A stretch of DNA of 64,000 nucleotides from Ceratotherium simum simum (lineage: Eukaryota > Chordata > Mammalia > Perissodactyla > Rhinocerotidae): positions 5,195,378 through 5,259,377 of the forward strand of contig NW_004454182.1 of the NCBI RefSeq assembly GCF_000283155.1, given 5' to 3'. The translations under genes and the position numbers were made by a program. Below, one piece after another: positions 1 to 11,155 of this stretch (positions are counted from its first letter, which is position 1; the number at the start of each line of letters is the position of its first letter). The notes beneath the pieces are model-generated. The model was not told the origin of the DNA, searched no databases, and saw only the letters and a program-made list of their open reading frames with translations.

Positions 1-355
1 ACATTATGTACTAATATAAAATGTTATAAAACAATAAATAACTGAAGTATAGATAAAAACATGAGAAAAAATTTGATGTGGTGTCATGGTTCACTGTTTA
101 CTGCATTCTGTATACCATATGAACAGTTCATAAAACTGGTGACAAAGTTTTAAGAGTCAAATAAATATGTTGTCAAGAGATGGATAGTTAATTCATGAAA
201 TATTAAATACAGTTGGTAAAATAAATATTGCTAATAATAAAATAAACATAAATTTTAAAATATGAGTTGGCATTTCTAATTTATAAAATTAATAAATTCT
301 GATTTTAAAAAATGTATATTCAAGGTTGAGATCCAACGATATACTCATTTTCCTT
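1..355. other. AT-rich unique DNA, no gene seen
   Basis: Very AT-rich sequence with no recognisable repeat, exon or RNA gene. It ends at the target-site duplication of the first ERE SINE. Confidence 0.6.
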
Positions 356-357
356 GA

Positions 358-360
<3 letters not shown>

Positions 361-388
<28 letters not shown>
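361..388. repeat. (TTA)n microsatellite
   Basis: About nine TTA units. It lies in the poly(A)-derived tail of the reverse-strand ERE and runs into the target-site duplication, so it probably grew from the SINE tail. Confidence 0.9.
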
Positions 389-679
389 TTTGTATGTGTG
401 AGGAAGATCAGCCCTGAGCTAACATCCTTGCTAATCCTCCTCTTTTTGCTGAGGAAGACCGCCTCTGAGCTAACATCTATTGTCAATCCTCCTCCTTTTT
501 TTCCCCAAAGCCCCAGTAGATAGTTCTATGTCATAGTTGCACATCCTTCTAGTTGCTGTATGTGGGATGTGGCCTCAGCATGGCCGGAGAAGCAGTGCGT
601 CGGTGCGCACCTGCGATCCGAACCCGGGCCGCCAGTAGTGGAGTGAACGCACTTAACCGCTAAGCCACAGGACCGGCCC
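367..679 (-). mobile_element. ERE-type tRNA-derived SINE, long form
   Basis: Reverse-strand SINE. The tRNA-like head lies at the right end (about 590-679) with the B-box core (GGTTCGGATC type) near 615-625, and an AAT-repeat tail lies at the left end (361-388). It carries the middle segment with 'ctagttg' and 'tgtgggatgtggcctcagc', which marks the long form also seen at 44133. The 3' body holds two copies of a GATGTTAGC-type unit. It is bounded by an 11-bp direct repeat, gacattattat (356-366 and 680-690), the expected target-site duplication of L1-driven insertion. The family is known from perissodactyls. It has no coding capacity; open frames over it are shadows. Confidence 0.95.
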
Positions 680-690
680 GACATTATTAT

Positions 691-1234
691 TTTTATCAGT
701 TATTTCACTCATTCAACATTATTTTTATCATTAGCTATTTAGTTCAGTTGTTTAGAAACTGATTCCAGAAATGAAATGGGCTTGAGTAAGGTAGATGTTT
801 CTTCCTCTTATAGGAAATAAGTCCTGAAGCAGGCATCAAGGGAAGGTGTGGCAACTCAATGCTTGTTAGGGATCTAGGGTTCTTCTATTTTTTGCTTCAT
901 TATTCTAGTACTTAGATTCTATCTTCAAAGTTAACTCATTGTCTAAAATGGTTGCTGGAGCTCTCGCTATCACCTCTGCATTCCAGGCATCTGGAAAGAT
1001 GATTGTAAGAAGAGCGAAAGGACAATCTGCCAGCTAGGTCATTGTCCTTTAAGCAGCTTCCCTAGAAATCTTGGCCAGGATTTAACTTCACATCCAGCAC
1101 TAGCTACACTTAGCTTGCATGGGAGGCTAAGAGAGGTTATCTTCAGGGTGGGTTCACGACGTGCCAGCTAAAGTTCAAATTATGTTTCTTAAAATGGGGG
1201 AGAATGGATAGTTGGTAGCAGCTATCAATCAGCC
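691..1234. other. Unique DNA, nothing recognised
   Basis: No repeat family, exon-like frame or RNA gene is recognisable in this stretch. Confidence 0.5.
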
Positions 1235-1400
1235 ACAATTGTTTAACAAATATTATGAGCATCTCTTAGGTGCCATGCAATGTGCTAAGTCCTGGAATCC
1301 ATTAATTAAAAAGCATGGTCCCTAGCCTTAAATAATTTGGAGACTAGTTGGGAGAGAGCTATTTAAACATGCCTGGTTTATAGAGACAATACAAATATAT
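1235..1400 (-). mobile_element. L2 LINE 3'-end fragment
   Basis: Contains a worn form of the reversed L2 3' end: 'aacaaatattatgagcatct' at the left, then a 'ggtgccatgcaatgtgctaag' motif, then the 'catggtccctagcc' and 'ggagactagttgggagag' segments in the expected order. Ancient and diverged. Confidence 0.65.
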
Positions 1401-2191
1401 TTATCAAAAGGTATTAAAATATTTACACATTTTGACCTTTAATTCTCTTATAGGAATGAGTCATAAGGAACTAATTTAAAAGGGAAAATGCATAAAAGGT
1501 TTATTGCTACATTGTTTATGACAACAAAATACTGCCTATAACGGAAACAGGCAAACTCCAAATAAATTTTGGCTAACCTTCTTAAACATAGCCAACCTCT
1601 AAAAATATTAAAAATTTTTATAGCCTATCCATAGATTAGAAAAATATTTTCAGGAATATATGGCAGACATAAGGCTAATATATGATCACTATATTATTAA
1701 CTGAAAAAACAAGATACTGTTTCTATATTTTTATGTAACTGTCCAAAAATTGTGTACACACGATTAAGGACTGGAAAACTCCAGGAAGAGGGAAAACAGT
1801 TACATTTGTTGTGGTATAAGTGCTTCGAGTAAGTTCTTTATTTTATTTAGATTTCTATTCCTCTTGATCTAATATTGATTTGTATTTTGTAACTCAACAT
1901 AAAAATTTCTAAAGACGGAAGCTGAACGCAAAGAACAGGAATGTTATCTCCTAGACTCTCATTAATTTTCCTGTCTCCCTCCTTTTCCTTCTTAATTTCT
2001 ATACTTAGTTGGCTATGCATGTGATGTGCATTATTTCATCTCTTTATTGATAGAGAGTCCTCCTGTTTGAGATTTCTGTTTTTTCCTTTCTGATAGTCCA
2101 GGGGCCTTACTAATAATCTCACATATTTTAACCAATTCCGTACATCTAGATCCTACTTTCCTGTTTGAGACCCCAGTTGTCCTCTAGGGAA
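1401..2191. other. AT-rich unique DNA, nothing recognised
   Basis: Contains AT-rich sequence and pyrimidine-rich patches but no repeat family I can name and no plausible exon. Confidence 0.5.
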
Positions 2192-2465
2192 AGCCCTGTT
2201 CATCCTTCAAGGCCAATGTGGCTTTGGCTTTCTACTATCCACTCCTTCTCTCTTCCTTTCCAAGCAGAAGGCCTTCCTCCTACTTGGACTTAGTTTTATA
2301 TTTGCCTCTTTTAAAGCTCTTACCCCAACACATTTCAATTGTCTTACTGTATCCCCCCGGCCTGGGAGCTCACTAAGAGCAGGAACCACATCTTTTTCCT
2401 CCTGTACCCCAGCACCTAGCATCAGACTGGCACATATTAGGACTTCAATAAATGTTTATGAAGCT
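2192..2465 (+). mobile_element. L2 LINE 3'-end fragment
   Basis: Reads in L2 3' UTR order: 'gttcatccttcaaggcc', then 'gggagctcactaagagcagg', 'accccagcacctagcatcag', 'ctggcacatattagg' and 'tcaataaatgtttatgaa' at the end. This is the typical terminal segment of mammalian L2. A short frame on the opposite strand here has no significance. Confidence 0.85.
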
Positions 2466-2689
2466 CTTTCTGAACTTCCTTTGATTCAAGGTGACCATCA
2501 AAATTTTCCAGTCACTGCAGACAGGAAATATAGTTGATTATACTTTGAGATGTTGTGAAAAGAGCCAAGTACTTGAAGAAAAGAATTACCTTTTTTTCCT
2601 AAAAAGCATAATCTCTTATCTTTTCCCATACTAATCAATAATGAGTTGTGGTCAACGTTAGCTGAAGACATGACTTTTTAAAAGATATT

Positions 2690-2902
2690 TACAGTCATGC
2701 ATCCCATGACAATGGGGATAAGTTCAGAGAAATGCGTCATTAAGCAATTTCGTAATTGTGCTAACATCATAGAGTGTACTTACCCAAACCTAGATGGTAT
2801 AGACTACTACACACTTAGGCTGTATGGTACTAATCTTATAGGATCACCGTCGTACATGTGATCCTTCATTGACCGAAACATCGTTATACAGCACATGATG
2901 TA
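2690..2902 (+). mobile_element. MER2-group DNA transposon (Tigger, nonautonomous)
   Basis: Short terminal-inverted-repeat element flanked by TA dinucleotides, as for Tc1/mariner-Tigger elements. The left end begins 'cagtcatgcatcccatgac' and the right end is 'gttatacagcacatgatg'. The middle passes directly from 'taggctgtatggtac' to 'taatcttataggatcacc', missing the central part of the longer MER2 form. The same joint occurs in the copies at 6106 and 17471, so it is a subfamily property (MER2B-like from memory). It has no transposase. Confidence 0.9.
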
Positions 2903-5160
2903 TTTAATAAAAATTAGTAATAGCTAGGTTGTTTATTAGCTATAGTGCTACTAAATGTATTTAGACCTTTATGTGTATAAATTAGGACTTTGAGTGAGAG
3001 ATCCAGAAAAATCTTATGAGATTTATTTAGGTAATTAATTGCACATGTATTGCTTTTAAAAGTAGCATATTGAACATATTTTGTTTAATTTTTTAGTATG
3101 TTTCTATCCACAACATAGCTAATAATATTACAGCACAGGTTATGTTTTAAATAACAATCTAGACACCATAACCACTGAGCACCTATTCTGAATATCTGGT
3201 AAACATATTTCCAAGGAATGTTCAGTAAAAGAAGGATGAAAAATAAAACTTCAAGACGTCAGGCAATAACTATTTATCTGTCTATAAACTTATGTCCCCA
3301 TTTCTTAACCTAATTTATATCTTTATCAGCCTTTGGAGAAAATGATAAGTTTATTGCTTACTGTATAAACTATTTGTTTGGTCCTTAAATAACATTTGAT
3401 ATTTATATCAACTTAAAAGAGTAGGAGCAAATTTACTAGCAACTAATTCTCCTCTTCTAAATTGTTAGATGCTTGCTCACTAACTGGCCCCTCAAAATAC
3501 TCAGAGTTTATACATTTAAGAGAGTAAGAGAAGAGTGCGATTTGCTCCTCCCAGAGAAATTAGCTGTAGACCACAGCAAACAGAAAGTTAGGAGCAAGTA
3601 GGTCTGATTTCTGTCATCACTTTTATCCCATAATTTCAGATAAGAAATTGCCTTTTGAGAAAAGTGTTCCGTCTGTGCTTAGGAAGAGCAATGAAGAATT
3701 ACGATAAATTTTTCAAGATGCCTCTGTGTTGTTAAAGATATCTGGCCCAGCCTATTTAACTAAGGCAGAAAGCAATTTTCTAAGATGATTTAATTCGTTA
3801 TTTACATTCACTTGGACCATAGGAATTGATTTGCATTGTTGTCAAAGTTTTAATCATATCCAATATTCACGTCTTCAGAATTTTGGAGGAATAAATATAT
3901 TCAGAAGAAACTTAGTTACCATATTGACTAGTGTATTCTCTCCTTAATAGGCTGGTACAACCCAATCTCAGTGTTGGGAAAATAGTTTGAAGTTTATACG
4001 CTATGTTGAAAATAAAAACATTTGAAAGGTAGCCCCCATTCAAATATTTCTATGGTAAGGGAATATTTGTGTGACAGCAGAAAAAGCATCGTCTTTACAT
4101 TTAGAGGCTGGTTCAAAATCATCTCCAAGTTATTACAAGGTTTATTTCTGTCTTCAGAGATTGTTTTTTTAGCAGTAGGCACGTTTATTACTTTTATTTA
4201 ACGTCACTATTCAGGGGCATTTTTATTATGAATTATGCAATATTATTTCACAATAAATTGTACTAACAGCCTGTCAGAAACTGCAAACACTGTTTCTCCC
4301 AAATTCATTATGTCTCCCTGCTAGAAGTCTGCCAGCATTGGTTCCTTGCATTTACAAAGTGAGATGGGGTTAATCGTGGCAAATTTACATTATGCCATCA
4401 CTGTGGGTGGGGCTAGATTATAAACAGGGAGCACCTGTTTATCAGTTTTCTCAAAGAACTAGGAGTTAGACTTGAATATAGCCAAGGAAAATTTCCCTCA
4501 ATTGCAAATATTCTTTAGAAGGAATATGTTAAGAAATCTATTTTCAGGGCTATTTATTGCCTCTCAGAAAAGAAGAGTTCCAAAGAGACACAAACAGACC
4601 TCAAATGGTTAGGCACAGCTCTGCTTATATTCTCAATGCGGAGCACAGATCTTGATGGTTTTTAAATGCGTCACTTTCCATTGTTTATGTGTTTTACCCA
4701 TTTGAATTATTTCACAATGTTCTCTACTCTGAAGAATCCTGTTCCCTCACACATCTACCTCACCATGGCTTGGCTCACTGGAAATCCTGCCTTAGCAAGG
4801 CTGTTATGCAGGGACTCAAGTCTCACTTCAGAGCCTTCCTGAATCCCGTCTGCAACTCCTGACCTGATACTCATAGTTTTACAGGATTATGAAGATACAT
4901 TTAAAAGGCTTAAATTTCCAGAACATCCTTATTTTTCTTGCAAGAAAACTTTTCAGTTATTTTCTTCAATCATAACATTACAAAATAAGTAGAAACCAAT
5001 TAGTATTGTTCTCATTTTATGATTGAAAAGAAGAGGGGTGTGCATATATATGTGAAATAAGTTTTACAGCTTTAGGTGACAAAGCAATGATAGATTCCAG
5101 GAAAGAATTCAGGGCTGTCTCCAAACTCCAAGGATATACTTTCTCTTCCTTTAATAAGCA
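2903..5160. other. Unique AT-rich DNA
   Basis: No repeat family or exon recognised over most of this stretch. The sub-region 4290-4520 has denser candidate binding sites and is listed separately. 3430-3800 and 4530-4880 are unique sequence without evident function. Confidence 0.5.
4290..4520. promoter_or_regulatory. Possible enhancer-like block (speculative)
   Basis: Non-repetitive block holding a GC-box/KLF-like 'gggtggggc', a nearby 'agattataaa', an E-box 'cacctg', a GATA-like 'ttatca' and a homeodomain-like 'gttaatc', all within about 100 bases. Such sites occur often by chance; only their closeness and the absence of repeats justify listing it. Confidence 0.15.
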
Positions 5161-5549
5161 TTCTGTTGGCATTAACTTGAATTCCATGTGAATTTGGAGC
5201 TCCCTTTCAAGTCCTCCTCAGTATCTTCACAGCCCTACACTCTCACAGATGGCCAATAGCCTGGCCTCCTACAAGTATAGCCATTTTCTGATGGAAACAA
5301 AACACTTGCCACCAAATCCACAAACTTCCCTGAACCTATTTTGGACTCTTTCCCCCAGGCCTTTCATCCAAGAGAAAAGGAGTTGCACCATCTTCTGCTC
5401 TGAATGTCATTCCTTCTCGCCTTATCAGGCACCATAGTTTGGCTCCCAGGTCCTCTAGTCTTTAATGCTGCTCCCTCCTGACAATTTGTTTCCTTCCTAT
5501 CAGCCTCCAAACACTCTGAAAACCAATTTCTAATCTAGACTAGTCTATA
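5161..5549. other. Pyrimidine-rich unassigned stretch
   Basis: Higher in C and T than its surroundings, with an open frame of 62 codons at 5249-5437 that resembles no protein I know. The composition suggests a very worn LINE 3' region, but I cannot align it to one. Confidence 0.35.
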
Positions 5550-5690
5550 AACATCTCGCTTAACAGTCACAACAATACTGTGAATTAAGCAATGCAGATT
5601 TTATGTATAATGAAAATAAGAATCATAGTGATTTGCCAAAGACTGCACAATTACTAAATAACAGTTGAGAACTCAGATCTTCCTACCCCT
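5550..5690 (+). mobile_element. Probable MIR SINE fragment
   Basis: Weak match in MIR order: 'cagtcacaacaatactgtg', then 'gatttgccaaagactgcac' and 'gagaactcagatcttcc'. The core is badly worn. Confidence 0.45.
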
Positions 5691-6105
5691 TCTCCAAAAT
5701 GATTTACAAATCAGTTTCTAGTGGTTGGACTGTTGTTCATCAAGTTCTGTAATACACTGGGTTCCATGTAAGGTGAAACAGAAATATTAAATTACAGTGG
5801 TAGGGCAAATTCCCTGTTGAGACCAATTCTGTGACAGACCAATGTTCACTGTTACCTGGACTTTCTACTGAAAATGCTGGAGAATAACAGTAATATGTAA
5901 AATTTCATTTCACTTAGGTAAAAAATAGTATAAACTTTCTCAGGAACATTTAAGAAATAGAAACACTAAATAACATTCTCATGTCTTTGTCTACCTTTAT
6001 CTGTGATTTATTTTCAGGAGAAAATCAAATTGAAGAGCCCTCTATTACCCTTACTGCTAGTGACCACATTGCATTTGACTTTTCCAAATGTGAGTCTTCT
6101 TGTAT
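5691..6105. other. Unique DNA, nothing recognised
   Basis: No repeat family or exon recognised. Confidence 0.5.
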
Positions 6106-6309
6106 ATAATAAGTGCCGCATAACAACATTTCAGTCAACAATAGACCACATATACAACAGTGGTCCCATAAGATGAGTACCATAAAGCCTAGGTGTGCAG
6201 TAGGCTATACCATCTAGGTTTGTGTGAGCACACTCTATGATGTTTACACAACAACAAAATCTCCTAACGAGACTAACAGCAATCCTGCTGTTACGTGACG
6301 TATGAGTGA
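6106..6309 (-). mobile_element. MER2-group DNA transposon, reversed
   Basis: Reverse-strand copy of the element at 2690. Landmarks read backwards: 'agtgccgcataacaac', 'gtggtcccataagatgagta', 'ggctataccatctaggtt', 'cactctatgatgtttacac', 'gttacgtgacgtatgagt'. The internal joint between the 'ctaatcttatggg' and 'ctaggctatatgg' parts is the same as in the other two copies. The ends are more worn, so borders are approximate. Confidence 0.85.
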
Positions 6310-6727
6310 TTGAAAAAAGTACTATTTGGAAGTATAATTGGCATTATTCATTGAGTACCCCTCTTTAAATTGTCTTCTTCTCATTCTTTTATCTCTCCAG
6401 TTAATATTCTTCCTCTTCTCTATTTCATGAAGTGTGGTTTTCTTACTCCTTTTTACTTTTACTCTTAGAGTCTATCCCATCTCTCGTTTTGCAAGCTTGG
6501 TCATGATCTTCTTGACTGGTCTTTTAAATTTAGCTTGTTTTAAGTGGAGCTATGACGTCTTATTTTAAATACAATCTTTAGGCGTTCTCTGTTCTCTCTA
6601 TTCTGTTAATTCCTCGTTCAGTAATATCTTTAACCCTAAGGCAAACTTACGTGTGAAAATGAATTAAGAAAATGGTGAGAGATTGCTTAATTTTCTGAAA
6701 TGGTTAGAGATGTTATATACAAAGTAG
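6310..6727. other. Unique DNA, nothing recognised
   Basis: Pyrimidine-rich then AT-rich sequence without assignable features. Confidence 0.5.
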
Positions 6728-6915
6728 AATCACAGATTCATAAAACATTATACGTGCTGTAGACATGTGAAGCCAGATGACCTAGACTGCTCGTGTTTAG
6801 ATAAACCAAGATCCAGAAAGCCTAAATGATTTATTCCAGGCTACCCATGACAGTACTAACACTAAGCATTCAGATATTGCAACTCCAACTTTGATACTAT
6901 TTCCAGCACTCTAGG
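6728..6915 (+). mobile_element. Probable MIR-related ancient SINE
   Basis: Order of weak landmarks: 'agaatcacagattcataaaa', 'aagatccagaaagcctaaat', 'gatttattccaggctaccca', 'tgacagtactaacac'. This follows the layout of ancient mammalian SINEs of the MIR group with a worn core. The subfamily cannot be given by eye. Confidence 0.45.
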
Positions 6916-8249
6916 CATTCTAAGAGTGTTATTCACTAAAATAATGACTATGCATAGGTAGATATCATCAATGCCAAGGAAAGCTTAGGGCTTATAGCAA
7001 ATAGAAAGTATTTGCTCATAGAAAAGCAAAGCATATGGGTAATTGAATTATGTCTGTTTGTTGGAATCAAAGTAGAGTAACTCTCTATCCATAATTTTGA
7101 ATGTTGGGATTCAAATGGCTTTAACAACTTTGACTAGTTGTTAGGACTAGTCAGGACCAGAGGCATTTGGCCTCACAGTGCTGTAATAACCTTGATTGCC
7201 ACAGAGACCTGGTTTCAGCTGTTCTAAGCAAGATTCTCCTTAGTGGCCCTTACATCTACAGTGGTCCGGTTGCAATGCTAATGGTAGGTGAACACTGGGG
7301 ATGTTTTCTAAAGGCTAACGGGGATGTAACATTGGACTCAGCAAGGAAGTCATTTCTGTTTTTATATATGCTCTTGATCAACTCATCAAAACAGAGAAAA
7401 GTTCATGTAGAACAAATTTCTGATCTTTGTGAAAACATAGGCATTCACCTTCTGACCGGTTATGTTGAACTCTAACCTTAGAAACTACAGTATGAATGCA
7501 GTCAGAAAAAGAATGGAGAGAAAACTTGTCTTTCTCAGTCATGGATGACAAAGGATTCCGGGCAGTGTATTCAGTTCTGTCAAAATGATCACTGAACTAC
7601 TAGCTTGCTCAAGCCTTCCATGGAGACCTGAGGTTTCAGTCACCCATTCATTCTCTTCCTCTCATCTGTGCCTTTGGAAAGTGGAGCTCATCTGTTTGGG
7701 TTTTTTTTTTTTTTTTTTCAGCTTAACACTTCAAAAGCTTAACATGAATAAAAGGACAAGGAGTTGTTACTAATTATTTAACCCAAAAGATACGATTTAT
7801 ATAGTTGTTGTTTTGCCAAATAATACTTAGACTTGATTGCAATAACAAAGTATTTTTGGCAGATAATTGCAATTTGAAAGATAATACATTTTAGCATTTA
7901 TACTAATGGAGCAGAAATGTTTTCTTCTCACTTCAAAATGGTTCAAATGTGAACAGAATTGATAAAATGCAGATGTTTATAAAGTCCTTGTGCCGTGTTC
8001 AAACAGAATAGCTGTTTTACTGACTGTCGTTTGACTGAAGAACTGATAGAAAAAAACTGAAACATGACATACAACTATGCTTCACTGAGTTTTAACACTG
8101 GCATTGATTTGTGATATTTTAAAAATAATCTTCTTCAGAGTTTGTCATTTCAGGATGGTAATCCTGAATCCTAATCAGGTGGCTGATCTTCCTTTGGCAA
8201 AAAGCATGTTATAGAAATGCGTGAAGATGCCTAATATATTGCTAGTTAT
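6916..8249. other. Unique DNA, no gene seen
   Basis: Holds a 102-codon frame at 7167-7475 that opens on a TTG, has no recognisable domain and no splice context. A T-tract lies at about 7700-7718. 8140-8220 is unique. Nothing else is assignable. Confidence 0.5.
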
Positions 8250-8293
8250 TTTAAATTGACATATATATTATGTATATATATATGTCAGTTTAA
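8250..8293. repeat. AT-rich inverted repeat (hairpin)
   Basis: Left arm 'tttaaattgacatatata' pairs with right arm 'tatatatgtcagtttaaa' with one mismatch over 18 bases and a short TA-rich loop. It could extrude as a cruciform or be a very short miniature element. No coding content. Confidence 0.85.
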
Positions 8294-8370
8294 AAACTGT
8301 GTAGATATAAAATTCAATACTATGGATTGCAATTATACAAAAACAGTATGTTAATGACAACAAGCTGTGG

Positions 8371-8558
8371 CAACTAGCACTTGACACTTATTTAACCCAT
8401 TTAATCTTCACACAACTCTATGAGGTAGATACCATTATTTTCCTCATTAGACAGATAAGAAAACAGAAGCACAAAGAGGCAACCCAATTAGCAAGTTGAG
8501 AATCTAGATTTAAGCTAAGTCAGCTTGCCTCCAAAGGCCATGCCCTTTGCCACTGCAT
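8371..8558 (+). mobile_element. MIR SINE
   Basis: Clear MIR order: 'cttcacacaactctatgagg', 'tagataccattattttcctc', 'gataagaaaacagaagcac', 'aaagaggcaa', then 'gccatgccctttgccactgc'. The element covers the conserved core and the tail side. Confidence 0.85.
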
Positions 8559-8698
8559 ACATAGAAAACGATGGAATAATATATAGAAGATTTAATATAT
8601 GTTAGCCTGGTGGGAATATAGTTTTACTTTGATCTTATTGTAAATTGTTTATCATAGTTATAGACTATTTGAAAAATAAACCTGTATTACTTAGTATT

Positions 8699-9061
8699 TG
8701 CTATAGACTGAATGTTTGTGCTGCCCCCAAAATCATATGCTGAAACCTATCCCCCAGCTTGATGGTATATGGAGGTGGGACCTTTTGGAGGTGATTAGGT
8801 TGCCAGGGTGGAGCCCTCCTGAATGGGATTAGTGCCCTTATAATAGAGACCCCAGAGAGCTCCTTCATTCATTCTACTACATGAGGACACAGCCAGAAGA
8901 CAGTTGTCTATGAACCAGGAAATAGGTCCTCACCAGACCCCAATCTGCCAGTACCTTGATTTTGGACTTCTCAACCTCCAGAACTGTGAGAAATAAATGC
9001 TGGTTGTTTAAGCTACCCAGTCTACGGTATTCTGTTATAGCAGCCTGAATGAACTGAGATA
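8699..9061 (+). mobile_element. MaLR-type solo LTR (MLT1 group)
   Basis: Nearly full-length, about 363 bases. It begins 'tgctatagactgaatgtttg', continues with 'gatggtatatggaggtggga', 'ggtgattaggttgccagggt', 'gaatgggattagtgccctta', 'agagaccccagagagctcc' and 'cctccagaactgtgagaaat', and holds AATAAA just before the R region near 8990. It ends 'gaatgaactgagata'. Flanks are gtatt and gtatc, a 5-bp duplication with one difference. It is an old non-autonomous endogenous-retrovirus-like LTR with no internal region and no coding capacity. Confidence 0.92.
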
Positions 9062-9113
9062 GTATCTAATTTGAAAAGACAAAAAATTCTATAGAAATTT
9101 CAGACAAAGAGGG

Positions 9114-9541
9114 TGGATTAATTTCCTGTGGCTGCTATAACAAATTACCACAAACTGGTCGGCTTGGAACGACATAAATTTATTCTCTCGGAAGACTGAA
9201 ATCCAGGTGTTCGCAGGGCCACACTTCCTCTTAAAACTCTAGAGACTCCTTCCTTGCCTCTTCCTGGTTTCTAAGGGTCACTGGCATTCCTTTGTATGTT
9301 GATGCGTCACTCTGATCTCTATTTCCACCATTACATAAGGTTCTCCTTATTTGTCTGTCTCTGTGTCCAAATTTCCATCTTCTTAAAATGACACCAGTCA
9401 CTGTGTTTAGGACCTACTCTAATCTAGTATGACTTCATCTTAAAGTGATTACATCTGCAAAGACTTTATTTCCAAATGAAGTCACATTCTCAAATTCCAA
9501 ATGGACATGAATTTTGGGGGGATATTATTCAACTCAGTACA
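9114..9541 (-). mobile_element. MaLR-type solo LTR (MLT1 group), reversed
   Basis: Reverse-strand LTR of about 428 bases. Left end 'attaatttcctgtggctgct', then 'aacaaattaccacaaactgg', 'ttccttgcctcttcctggtt', 'gacaccagtcactgtgttta', 'tacatctgcaaagac' and the right end 'ttcaactcagtaca'. GGTGG stands on both sides (9112-9116 and 9542-9546), a plausible 5-bp duplication. It belongs to a different subfamily from its neighbour at 8699 and to the same type as 55205. Confidence 0.9.
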
Positions 9542-9546
9542 GGTGG

Positions 9547-10565
9547 GGATTTAATACAGAGAATTTGTTGAGCGAATGTTAGAGGACAACTTCCTGTCAC
9601 CAAGGCTAATCCAGCAGCCACTACTAGTTATACCCAAGCTGCCAACAGCAGAAGGCAATCATGAGGACCAGACCAGCCAGTCACATGGTGACAACAGTCA
9701 CAGATTGTTTATGTTGGACCCCATCCTTTTGATTATCTCCATCGATTTGCCTTTCTTGACCACAGTGCCTCTGCCAGCACCACCTTATGTGGAAATAGGA
9801 ATGCCCTCATTACATCATTTCATCTTTCACAACATTGAAGTAAGTGTATCTAACTCCTGATAGGAAATACTGTAGCAGTTGAGATTCAATTAGTAAAACA
9901 GAGTATACTCTGTGTATTTCACATAGAGAGGAATTGAATGCAGGGATTTGTTGCAAAAGTGTTGGTGTTAACTAGAGATAAGAAGTTGCAGGAACCACCT
10001 ATCCCCATTCTCCAGGCTGGAAAAGTAAGAAAGAGAAAGTGGCATTTCTTAGGGCCCATGAGCCCACACTCTGCACTGACACTGGTGGTGGGGCCGTTGC
10101 TGCCACCATTGCTGTTGTTGGAATTGTGACTGCTGCTACTGATGAGGCAGATGGATCCTGCACTCCCTGCGTGTGTTCCTGAAGCTGATATTGATGCTGC
10201 AGCTACTACTTCTATAAAAGCTTTAAAAATAAATAACAATTACTGTAGAACATGTCTTTGCAATGTTGCAGAATTCCTTTGCCTCTGAATTATAATCTTC
10301 CAACAATACTATTTTCTAGCAAATTATTGAGTTATCGTAAAGAGTTGGACAATCAAATTGAATAGCATGCCTCTAAATATTCTGGGTATGTTGAGCCTGA
10401 TATTTGAATGGAATTATATTTGATAAATTGCATATTTTCATATAACGCATCTAATGTCATTTAAATTGAATTTATGGATTTGTGCCATATATTTGTATTA
10501 TAATTTTTTAATTATTTTTATCAACCAGTGGATTTTCATCCACATCTAAGACTGACAGACTAAAA
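9547..10565. other. Unassigned stretch, possibly worn LTR at 9860-10230
   Basis: 9576-9860 has an open frame of 94 codons without recognisable domains. About 9860-10230 is more GC-rich, with 'gaattgaatgcagggatttg' and a run of gct/tgc triplets near 10100-10205; it has the look of a worn reversed LTR but I cannot assign it. 10240-10560 is AT-rich and unique. Confidence 0.35.
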
Positions 10566-10787
10566 GAGGGGTCAGCAAACTTTTCGGTAAAGAGCCAGAT
10601 GGTAAATATTTTTAGCTTTGCTAACCATACTACCTTTTTCAAAACCACTAAGCTCTGCCATTGTAGTGCAAATGCAGCCATAGACAACATGTTAACAAAT
10701 GGGTGTGATGGTGTGCCCATAAAACTTTGTTGATAAAGCAGGTGGCAGGCTGAATTTGGCCCATGGGCCATAGTTTGTTGACCATTG
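10566..10787 (+). mobile_element. hAT-type nonautonomous DNA transposon
   Basis: Starts 'gaggggtcagcaaac' and ends 'ttgttgaccattg', a worn form of the terminal repeats CAGGGGTCGGCAAAC and its reverse. Internal landmarks 'aaagagccagatggtaaat', 'aatgcagccatagacaac' and 'ggctgaatttggcccatggg' occur in family order. This is the Charlie-type element with the 'GTCGGCAAACT' ends; I am not sure of the MER number. It has no transposase. Confidence 0.85.
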
Positions 10788-10970
10788 ATCTAGTAGACAA
10801 ACCTTAATAGCAGTCCTTATGATTTCTACCATATCTGATGAATCCATACATGCTATAAAAAGACTAACAAGATTCTGTAGTGAACATTTCTTAATTTGGG
10901 GATAAATTCATTGATTGTGAAGGTTATCATAAAATCAAGATTAAGAAGAAAAGTCACTGCACTACCTCAC
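10788..10970. other. Unique DNA
   Basis: No assignable feature. Confidence 0.5.
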
Positions 10971-11155
10971 TGTGATAAGTAATTAATCAAAATACCTTAT
11001 TTTAGTTAATCTGTTCAACAAGCCATGAAGTAGATATTACTATCTCCATATCACAGATGAAGAGACTCTATAGATGTTATGTAAGCTTATCTAAATTCAT
11101 TCAGGGGTCAGTGGTAGGATTCCAACCTACGTTTATCTGATTCCATATATATTAT
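10971..11155 (+). mobile_element. MIR SINE
   Basis: Landmarks in order: 'aagccatgaagtagatatta', 'ctatctccatatcacagatg', 'aagagactctatagatgtta', 'ggtcagtggtaggattccaa', 'cctacgtttatctgattcca'. Core and tail are worn but collinear. Confidence 0.75.

Noticed and set aside
7167..7475. 102-codon frame
   Set aside because: Opens on TTG instead of ATG, has no domain and no supporting signals.
8699..9541. A complete endogenous provirus bounded by two LTRs
   Set aside because: The LTRs are of different subfamilies, in opposite orientation, and only 52 bases of unique DNA lie between them.
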